A stretch of 64,000 nucleotides of DNA from Valencia hispanica (lineage: Eukaryota > Chordata > Actinopteri > Cyprinodontiformes > Valenciidae), in contig OY747711.1 in the NCBI GenBank assembly GCA_963556495.2, positions 33,181,914 to 33,245,913 on the forward strand, given 5' to 3'. The notes below the pieces were generated by a model that saw only the letters and a list, made by a program, of their open reading frames with translations, was not told the DNA's origin and did not search any database. Of this stretch, positions 40,017 to 48,045 are shown in pieces. Numbering within the stretch: the stretch's first letter is position 1; each line of letters starts with the position of its first letter. A program made the translations under genes and the position numbers.

Positions 40017-40412
40017 CAAAGAGAACCAGAGAGTTTAAATACTCTGATGAGGAATGAGGCGTAACACTGAAAGCCTGAGAACCAATTAGTGGCAACTGGA
40101 TGCAGGTGAGAAGGAGAGAACAACTGAAGATGATTAACAGCTGGGCAGGGGAAACTAAAGAAAACTAAGGAAATAACAGAAGGGGAGACTAGACTGAAAA
40201 ACTATCCTAAATAAGAAGAAATAATGACTAACTAGAAGGAACTAAAGATAAAATATTTCAAAGAAGGAGTTTAAATGAAAATCAAAGAAATACTAGAAAA
40301 AGTAAAACACAACAAAAGTCAGAATCAAGAAATAAAGTAAAATGATAAGATAAACTGAATAAGGTAATAAAGTAACTGAAACTCAAAACACAAACACCTA
40401 AGGAACCTAACA
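40017..40412. repeat. Purine-rich interspersed repeat, copy 2
   Basis: This is A/G-biased on the forward strand and collinear with 16,400-16,832, with the same final words 'caaaacacaaacacct'. It directly follows the SINE head. Class unknown. Confidence 0.65.
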
Positions 40413-40570
40413 ATAGCGAGTGTGTTTTACTTATCCCAAACTGAGTTTTGGTTTTCTATTAGCTCTAAGTGATGATAATCAATATTAACTGAAACAAACA
40501 TTTAAAATATACAACACATTATTTAATAATTCTATATAATACACAAGTCTCACTTTTTTAACTAAAACCT

Positions 40571-41995
40571 AAACAGTGGGATGTGTAGTCTATTCAAAAC
40601 ACCAAGAGTGGAATAAAACTTTTAAGCCAAAATTGACAGAGGAAGAGTTGGGACAGTTTTTACGGTTTTGTTTATTTCAATGGAGGGGGAAAACAAACAA
40701 CTAACAAGGAAACGTTGTAGGCCTACTAGTATTGTGACTGTGAAAGTAAACTATTTGCATGAGTAGTTTTAGTTTCTTATTTGAATGAAACTTCAGTGGG
40801 GATTTCCAGGAGGCTCAAATTTTCAATGACACAAATTATAATGTCAGATTTGACTTTGGATAACTAAAGAACAAAAAGACTTTGATGTATTTGCATTTTC
40901 ATTTTATGTCCTTAAACTGCTATACTATAAAAAATTAAAGCCTGATAAAGGAAATACAAACACATTTCTTTCGTTCTCCACTCTATCTCCTCCATTTCCT
41001 TCCTGAAATGGAGGACAAAGGAGACTCTTGTCTGCGAGTTGTGTTCGCTGGCAACGGGAAGTTAAGGCGGAGAGAATTAGGAGGGGGCAGGAACAAGGCT
41101 CCAAACTACAAGGTAACAAGGGAAAACCAATCCCTCCTGGAATTATCCTGATACTGGAGACACAGGCCTCAACAGACAGTGTATCAATGGGGCTCTCTCG
41201 AAGGAAAAAGGAAGGAGGAGGTGGTCTGGTGCGGGATATGTTGCCCCCAATGAAAGTGTGCCATGGCGTGTCTAAATTACCCTCCAAAGTTGTAGAAGAT
41301 CCAGTTACCTGTTCAGATGTTTTAGTTTGAATGTTCACTTGTCTGTTTTGGCTGCGTGCCCATGCTACACTGACCAAGGATCTGTCTTTGGGACTAGTAT
41401 TACTGAGGACAATGACACAAAATTGTCCAACAAGCTTAATTTTGTTGAGGTCTACCACGCAACGGCAGCATAAAGTCGTTGCAGGCTGGAGAAAAAACTG
41501 CTACTGAACAGAATATTTTTAACTGTAAATTTCAAACACCAAATCGAATACATTTATGTATTTGAGGTGATTTAGTGCAGAAAGCAAGCAGGAATTGAAA
41601 ACAGGAAAGGGATTTGAAAATTTAGCAAACAGTCAAGCATCTGTACAGTCAGAATAGAAACCATTATTGTTCACTAATAGTACTTCTTATTGCTGATGCT
41701 TTTCACAATTAGCAAGGGCACAGACAGAAGAAAATCTTGCAAAGTCGGAAATAAAGCTCCTCAAACTCCACAATACAAAATAGCAAAACATTTGGATTCA
41801 TATTAAAGCTGCCCTGATCTTTCTAGGTCGTGAAAGAACAAATCTATGGGTGATTACAGTAATTTACCTTTCACAGATTTAAAGATGTGCCTTTGTGTGA
41901 CTTTATTTAGCAAATTATTTTCGCTTTTACAGTGAAATATCTAAATTCGTCATTGAAGTAAAGGAATCTTGATTTAATGTTGGTGTTACATTTGG
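40571..41995. other. Spacer with the window's longest open frame, unrecognised
   Basis: A 177-codon frame lies on the reverse strand at 40,925-41,458, overlapped by a 100-codon forward frame at 41,028-41,330. Neither has a domain, repeat or signal that I can name. The reverse product has a proline/serine-rich middle and no cysteine or histidine pattern typical of zinc fingers. It may be chance openness in a locally GC-richer patch or part of an unidentified repeat, so I give no gene call. Confidence 0.4.
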
Positions 41996-43045
41996 TGGCA
42001 TTCAGAGGTGGACTTGCTGCTGTGCTTCAGGTTGATGTTCTCCTGCATAACCCAAGTGAGTTTAAGATTAATTGCTGATTCATCAATTAGCAACTCTTCC
42101 GTTTTGTGATGAACTAAACCATTGTAAATCTTTTTTGGGTTTTTTGCCATTTCTGTGTATTATCAAAATTTGTTTTTGGCAAATGTGAGATGGGCCTTTG
42201 TGTTCCTTTTTGCTGCTGTGATTTTTATCTTGGAACTCATATATGAGTCCCATTTTTACCCAGTCTCTTTTATTGTTGTATCAAACAATGAAATTGCCTG
42301 AGGCAAGGGAAACTTGCAGTGCTTTAGATGTTCTATTTTTGTGACCTCCGGCATAAGTCTGCAATACCCTTCTTCAATTAAGTTTGATTGGCCGGCCACT
42401 CCTAAGAGTGTTTAACTCAGTTCCATGTTTTCTCCATTTGTGAATAATGGCTTTTTTTTATATCTTTCAGCCTGCTTCATGCACATTTGCCAAACACAAC
42501 AGAGCAATCCTAAAACCGCTGCAATCTGCTGCCCCTCCATATTTGTTCACATTTCACTGTATGGAAGTGTCCCCCTGCCGCACCAAGAAGTGCAGCATCT
42601 TCACAGCCCCACCACAGGCGGGGAGGTAAACATGATGCTCAAAAGCTTTGCTTTGTTTGTCAAAAAAAGCAGTGTGAATGTGAACCGCACCAGCTAAAAA
42701 CAGGAACATTGTTGCAATTTTGGTCCCCGGTAGAACAGAGTCTACCGGACTATCAGGTATGAATGTACCCTAAATGATACTATTGGTCTGGCAGTAATCA
42801 AGCCTAGGTGAGGATACTGACTGAACCAAGAAATTAGGTTAATCATGAGTAATTCATAATTTACAAAGGGAGGATGTTATATCTCGACTAGAGCCAAGAT
42901 GGTTAGGATAGCTTTTTCCTCCTTGTAAATTAAATCATAATTTGTTAATTGCTTCTTGTATCTCCCCAGGTTATCTTAATCTGATATACAAATTTCTGAA
43001 ACATTTTGTGTGACAACAAAGGCAAAACAAATCAAATATGTAGAG
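41996..43045 (-). mobile_element. Tc1-like transposon remnant (CAGTGGTGTG family), reverse strand
   Basis: This is the reverse-strand relative of the element at 25,695. Collinear motifs are 'cattcagaggtggacttgctg' (41,999), 'ttggccggccactcctaagag' (42,388), 'ttgtgaataatggc' (42,438), then after an insertion 'ggtctggcagtaatcaagcc' (42,785), 'aatcatgagtaattcataatttac' and 'ggatagctttttcc' (42,906). Both extreme ends have decayed. About 0.33 kb at 42,452-42,782 replaces the expected internal sequence. Confidence 0.8.
42452..42782. mobile_element. Unclassified repeat inserted in the Tc1 remnant
   Basis: This GC-richer text interrupts the Tc1 copy. It includes 'gtgtgaatgtgaaccgcaccagc' near 42,671 and 'ggtccccggtagaacagag' near 42,721, followed by 'ggtatgaatgtaccct'. 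I associate such words with fish hAT-like elements, but I found no paired ends or target duplication, so the class is a guess. Overlapping short frames here are not genes. Confidence 0.45.
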
Positions 43046-43340
43046 CTGTAAATCTGTAGAAGAAATCATGATAGCTGGCTAGTCCAATTGGTGATCAAAG
43101 CCATGAAGTGACATTGCTACAAAACTTTTTGTTGCAGATGGTTCCATTTTGTTCCTGAAAGAGTTTTGTAGACAAAGAAGAAAAAAAATGACCAGCACCC
43201 AGTGGTAACATGGATACAAAATAGGCTTAGAATCTGTCCAACAAATCAATTGACCCAAACCAGATATACACTGAACAAAAATATAAACACAACACCTTTC
43301 TTTTTGCTCCCATTTTTCATGAGCTAAACTCAGATCTTAT

Positions 43341-44314
43341 AGACCCACTCCGATAATCTTTTTGAGCTATTTTAAAGTGTTCTCAGTGGTCTTTAAATTA
43401 TGATTATGGAGTTTTTAGCCAAAATCACGAAAACCTGTGCCGTTTTCTAGGACATAGCTTCAGAAGAGTGGCAGTAGCTCATTAGCAATTCGCCTCTGTG
43501 TTGTGGGCAGAACCGTTGGCACGGAGGACCCCTCCATCTCCCTCCCCAGCAATGGCTTCTGTGTGTGCATCTGACCCTGTTTTTTGTATAAAATTAAACA
43601 AAGATAAAAAGATTTTAAAAAGACCCCGTAAAACGCATTACTTTATATTTTAATCTACATCGCTTTAACAAAGCAGCATGCAGCACTGGCTGTTGACCCA
43701 TAAATAGCTGATGTACTGCTAGCAAACAAGTGGATGATTGAATTAGCTCCCGAAAGAAAAAAATTAACTTACCAGTAAAGATACTAGGCTGTCTACTTGA
43801 TGTGTTAGGCACTGTACCCGGCTTCAAAAGTAGTTTACTAGCGAAGCCCAATTTTTTCACCTGCCAGTTGGTGAAACAGTCTTCTCTGAAATGTTGAGTG
43901 CAAATCAATGTGCGGTTTTTAATCTTGCTGTGACCAAGAAACTTAATCCATTTCTCTCTCACTGCCAATAGTTTTGGTAAAGTATGAAAGCTAATAATAT
44001 CATTCTTCTTAGCATTGGAACCCGCTACAGCACACAAGTGTTGATCCGCCATCGTCTTCTCTACTCCTCAGAACCTGAGCGGGCGGGACAGAGCAGAGCA
44101 GGAGCAGGAGCAGGAGCTTGTCGTGCGGTTGCTACGTCACAAACGCAGTCTGTTTTAGACTGCCTTTTAGCGTCCGCTATAGATTCACAGCTATTTTAAA
44201 GCAGAAATACTAAGAAATGTTATGTTGAGCTTAATTTTCTATGTCCTCTGGCATCAGAAAAATGCCACAAGAACATGTTAACACAAAAAACATGATTTTT
44301 ATTGGAGTGGGTCT
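43341..44314 (-). mobile_element. THAP-exon DNA transposon derivative inserted in Tc1
   Basis: The ends are inverted repeats: AGACCCACTCCGATAA on the left and AGACCCACTCCAATAA when the right end is inverted. They interrupt the Tc1 text between 'cagatctta' and 'aacattttatg'. TTA stands near each border, one base out of register on the left, so the target duplication is uncertain. The element carries one exon of a THAP protein on the reverse strand and no DDE or RNase-H-like domain. ISL2EU or P-like families are candidates because both can use THAP domains. Confidence 0.75.
43773..44052 (-). pseudogene. THAP-domain exon, one zinc ligand replaced
   Basis: THAP domains are C2CH zinc fingers that bind DNA, found in host THAP proteins and in transposases. 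The exon starts with ATG at 44,052 and reads 'MADQHLCAVAGSN' with Cys7. The expected second cysteine is Ser12. Then follow Trp35, 'ICTQHFREDCF' with Cys51 and His54, and 'GTVPNT' (79-84) at the AVPTIF position. The frame stays open beyond, but a clean splice donor GTAAGTT at 43,772-43,766 marks the probable exon end. No downstream exon with a nuclease domain is visible. The lost ligand and absent remainder argue that it is dead. Confidence 0.78.
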
Positions 44315-44536
44315 TTAAACATTTTATGTATAGACAAAAGACTCACTACTCTCAAATATTGTTCACAAATCGATCTAAATCTGTGTTGAGCACTTCTCCT
44401 TTACCAAGATAATCCATCCCACTTTACAGGTGTTGCAGATTAGACAGCATGAATATTGCACAGGTGTGCCTTAGACTGCCCACAATAAAAGCCCCCCCTG
44501 ACATTTGCAGTTTGATTACACAGCACATTGACACAG

Positions 44537-44985
44537 ATGTTGCAACTTTTGGGGGAGTGTGCAATGGACATGATGACGGCAGGAATGTCTACCAGAGCTA
44601 TGAATGTATGTTCATTTCTTTACCATAACCGTCTCCAAAGGCGTTTCAGAGAATTTGGCAGTACATCCAACTGGCCTTATAACCGCAGACCATGTGTAAC
44701 TACACAAGCCCAGGACCTCCACTTCCAGCATGTTCACCCCCATGATTGTCTGAAAACAGCCGCTGGGACAGCTGCTGCAACAATTGGTTTGCATAACCAA
44801 AGAACCTCCACACAAACTGTCAGAAACCGTCTTAGGGGAGCTCATCTGCATGCTCGTCGTCCTCATCAGCCAATGAAGAGGAGTGGACCAACATCCCACA
44901 AGCCACAATCAACAACCTGATCAACTCTATGCGACAGAGATGTGAGGCACTGCTTGAGGCAAATGGTGACCACACCAGATACTGA
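44537..44985 (+). pseudogene. Tc1-type transposase, HTH half fused to the C-terminal tip
   Basis: From the ATG at 44,537 the frame gives 'MLQLLGECAMDMMTAGMSTRA', then a helix-turn-helix region with 'RLQRRFREFGSTSN', 'RRPCVTTQAQDLH', 'TAAATIGLHNQRTSTQTVRNRL' and 'AHLHARRPH'. At about 44,866-44,872 the central part, carrying all three catalytic acids, is deleted. The sequence resumes in another frame with 'EEWTNIPQATINNLINSM' and ends 'HTRY' with the stop at 44,983-44,985. About 110 N-terminal residues remain open, so a DNA-binding-only peptide is conceivable but not an active enzyme. Confidence 0.87.
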
Positions 44986-45027
44986 CTGCTTTTCTGAACC
45001 CCCCTTCCCCAACCCAGAGTCCCAATA

Positions 45028-46184
45028 GAATTATATTTCAGTCAAAAATCCCGAGCGAGATTTTCAGTCCTCACCTGCGCGTATTCAACAAGGCACGCAC
45101 GCAATTGCTCATGCGCGCATATTCAACAACACGCGCGTGTAGAATTCATCTCATGAGTATCCAACAACCCGCGCATGTGGATTTCACCTCACACGCGCTC
45201 TACACGAAGCTTTCATAAAGGGTAAATCTTAGGAGAGGCTGCACCCTCGAAAGGAATTTCTGCGCAAGCGAGTAAAAGACTTTTGACTGTTTGGAGGAGG
45301 AGGCTAAGGTCGGCACTGACCCTGTGTAATTGGTCTTTTGAAATCAGTGACGCCCACAGGATCAGTGACTTTTTCATAAGAGTTCACCGAACATCACATT
45401 ACTTTTACTGTCCTACGAAAAGAAAAAAACCCTCATATTGAATGTCATAATTTATATTCTGATGTTAGTTTTTCATTCATAAATGTAAATTTCTCAAATG
45501 CAAACCTCTGTTTTATACCTTCTTGAAAGAACTGAAACTCTTCTTCTGCTTCACTTTCTTTAATGGAGAAAAGCACTGCAATTGCTTGAAAGGATATAAT
45601 GAACTGATTGTGAACTTTTTACCCTTAGCCCTTTTTAAAATGTATTTTTCATTTCATTTCATTTACTTACGTTTTTAGTTTATCTTTTTTTTTCTCTGCT
45701 TGAATGCTACACCAATATACTTTTGCTATTTTCCTGGCTATCTGGCATCACCAAAGTCATGCTTTCTTTGTTTGACAAATGCCATTTTCTTTGTATTGTT
45801 AAACTGTGAAAAAAATATATAACTCTACTGATCCTGTGGGCATTAGCCTACCGATTTGAAAAGACCAATTACACAGGGTCAGTGCTGACTTTAGGCTCCT
45901 CCTCCAAACAGTCAAAAGTATTTTACTCGCTCGCGCAGAAATTCCTTTCGAGGGTGGAGCCTCTCCTAAGATTTACCCTCATGCGTGTATGAAAGCTTCA
46001 TGTAGAGCGCGTATGAGGTGAAATCCACATGCTCGGGTTGTTGGACACTCATGAGATGAATTCTACATGCGCGTGTTGTTGAATATGCGCGCACGCGCAT
46101 GAGCAATTACGTGTTTGCCTTGTTGCAGGTGAGGGTTGAAAATCCCGCTCTGGATTTTTGACTGAAATATAATTCCATAAGTAT
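45028..46184. mobile_element. Foldback-type element with about 340-bp inverted arms
   Basis: The left arm (45,028 to about 45,366) and right arm (about 45,827 to 46,175) are inverted copies along nearly their whole length. Examples are 'gaattatatttcagtcaaaaatcc', 'gaggctgcaccctcgaaagg', 'ttttgactgtttggaggagg' and 'cacaggatcagt', each mirrored with a few differences. The core of about 460 bp is AT-rich and has no gene. Flanking text suggests an imperfect 9- to 11-bp target duplication (GTCCCAATA at 45,019-45,027; GTCCCCCAATA at 46,185-46,195). Long arms with a roughly 9-bp duplication point to a Mutator-like or foldback group; the class remains open. Confidence 0.85.
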
Positions 46185-46485
46185 GTCCCCCAATAAAGCA
46201 AAACTGCACATTTCGGTGACCTTTTATTGTGGCCAGTATAAACCACACCTATGGAATATTGTTGCTGTCTAAGCAGCACCTTGATATGCCATACCTGTAA
46301 AGTGGGATGGATTATCTTGGCAAGGGAGAAGTGCTCACTAACACCGATTTAGACAATAGTGAACACTTTCTGAGAGTATTGGGGTTTTTTGTGTATAGAG
46401 AAAATGTTTCAGATCTTTGAGTTCAGTTCATGAAAAATGGGAGCAAAAACAAAAGTGTTGCATTTATATTGTTGTTCAGTGTAGT

Positions 46486-47629
46486 TGGATTATTCGCTGA
46501 TCAAAGCTTTTCTGGGGTATTTATAAACATTCTGTTTCTTTAAAAAAATATATTACTTTATTAATCTCTTCTACTTTCAGTCACTTCCTTTTGTAGTACC
46601 TGTTTCCCTTCCCATAAAACAAGCAGTTTTAATGACCAAAGCTCTATTGTCGTTCTTTATCCTTCAAAACACATTGCTCTTCCTTTTGCCTGTTTTCTGC
46701 CTTTTTGAAAGCATTAGGTATCCTCTTTAAGCCAATGACATTAGAAATGAAAGAGCAGAACACTCCTGGTCCTCGCCCTCTCAATCACCACCAACATCTC
46801 GGTTGCACAATGGACTCTTGTCTAGGGCCATGTTCCAAGCAAATGTCATCATCCAGCATCTATGAATGAGCAAAGCACGCTGCGTCACATATTGATCCAC
46901 TCCCTTTGTGAGGCCTTCCAAGCTTGCAATAATTAGCATCGTCCATTAGCGACTTTGCCGCGCTAACATGCCCATTAAGAGTCAAAGCTTTGTGAACATT
47001 CATTTGGCCCAGATTTTCTTCTTAAAAGAACATAATAAGGGAATGGTGAAATACCTTGTGGAAAGATGAAAAGTGGAGAACATTAAGTGGGTGTTTAAAT
47101 GCATTAAAAGGCATCTAGATTTAATTAACACCCTGGATAGCTGGCAGCTTTGTTCATATGCTGTAAATGATCATCTCGGCAAAGAGGAGAGCTATAATTT
47201 TGAGTATGTTTTCAAAAGGTGGTTTGTAAAATCATTGTTTAGGCCTTCCTTTCACTGCCCAAAATTTATAACTTCTCTTTGTCTGCCTTAATGCCAAAAG
47301 TAATCTGCACAGAGCAAGGCTTCACTTCTTTCTTGTGTTTATAATATGCATCATTTGTTAAGAAAGAAGTGTCAGGCATCAGTTGCTTATTAGTGCTAGT
47401 CATGTCATTCATATTCAGGAAAATGATTTCCTAAAACCATGCAAAAATAAATAAAGCAGTAATAGACAGTTGTTCCTGATGACAGTCCAAAATATGATGT
47501 TTGGAGAGCTTATTGTGTAACACAATAAGGCCTTGTCCACTGTTAATCTTTTCGTCAGTTTTTTTAACTTCCTGTCCATATGCAGATTGAGTTTTTGGTT
47601 AGACTGGCTCAATGGACTCGCTAAAAAAT
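46486..47629. other. Gene-free stretch; strongest candidate conserved non-coding block
   Basis: 46,840-47,230 is repeat-free with many developmental-enhancer-like words ('gcaataattagcatcgtccattagc', 'ggcatctagatttaattaacacc', 'gtaaatgatcatctcggc'). No exon is supported; the 72-codon frame at 47,073-47,291 has no domain. Confidence 0.42.
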
Positions 47630-47695
47630 GTGTATATATATATATATATATCAATAAAGTATTTTTGAATTGAATTGAATATATATGTATATTTA
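47630..47695. repeat. (TA)n tract with a LINE-like GAATT tail
   Basis: A TATATA run is followed by 'caataaagtatttttgaattgaattgaat', which resembles the terminal (GAATT)n tail of fish LINEs. Only the tail is present, so a retrotransposon origin is tentative. Confidence 0.5.
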
Positions 47696-47941
47696 GGTAT
47701 ATATAGGTTTGTAGCTTAACTTAAAAAACAAACACGTTATAACGAAATAAATAAAGACTAACTTAACCTAACATATGTACTTTTTAAATAAAGAATACTT
47801 ACTGGTACTGGTTTTGCATGGTTTTGGATTTGACCAATTTTCTTAGTATTTCTGTGTATTTTATAGACCAGGATGCTAATTCAGCAGGTCATCATACAGT
47901 AAAGTTTGTCTGAAGAAATAATACCCAAAACAGATCTGGTA

Positions 47942-48041
47942 TATTTTGTCCATTGTTTTAATATATACATTTTTGGCTTTATTTATATATATATATATAT
48001 ATATACACAAAAATTTATATATTAAAACAATGGACAAAATA
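47942..48041. repeat. Inverted repeat with 26-bp perfect arms and a TA-rich loop
   Basis: Bases 47,942-47,967 and 48,016-48,041 are exact reverse complements over 26 bp. The match continues inward for about ten more bases with one mismatch, up to the (TA)n loop at about 47,982-48,005. The DNA could extrude a cruciform, and an RNA would fold into a hairpin. Confidence 0.9.
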
Positions 48042-48045
48042 CACT

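Larger units (their letters stand above)
39500..40570 (+). mobile_element. Tc1-like terminal repeats (AGGTGCATCTC family) split by two repeats
   Basis: 39,500-39,660 is the left terminal repeat of a Tc1 family ('ggtgcatctcagttaatttg', 'tatatagattcatcac', 'aatatatttcaatcatttatt'). 40,430-40,560 is its inverted counterpart ('aacatttaaaatatacaacaca', 'tctatataatacacaagtctcac'). No transposase text remains between them; the space holds a reverse-strand SINE and the purine-rich repeat. The outermost right tip is not recognisable. A second copy of the family is at 57,090-58,271. Confidence 0.7.
43269..46483 (+). mobile_element. Composite Tc1-like transposon (CACTGAACAAAAATATAAAC family) with two nested elements
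   Basis: TA dinucleotides flank both ends (43,267-43,268 and 46,484-46,485). The ends are long inverted repeats: 'cactgaacaaaaatataaac ... catttttcatgagctaaactcagatct' on the left is mirrored at 46,407-46,483. More matches continue inward ('gcacttctcctttaccaagataatccatcc' against 46,303-46,337). The host element totals about 1.08 kb after removing the THAP-exon element (43,341-44,314) and the foldback element (45,028-46,184). Its transposase lacks its core. Confidence 0.9.

Noticed and set aside
43773..44052. Host THAP-family gene
   Set aside because: The exon lies between transposon terminal repeats inside a Tc1 element and lacks one zinc ligand; no further host exon is seen.
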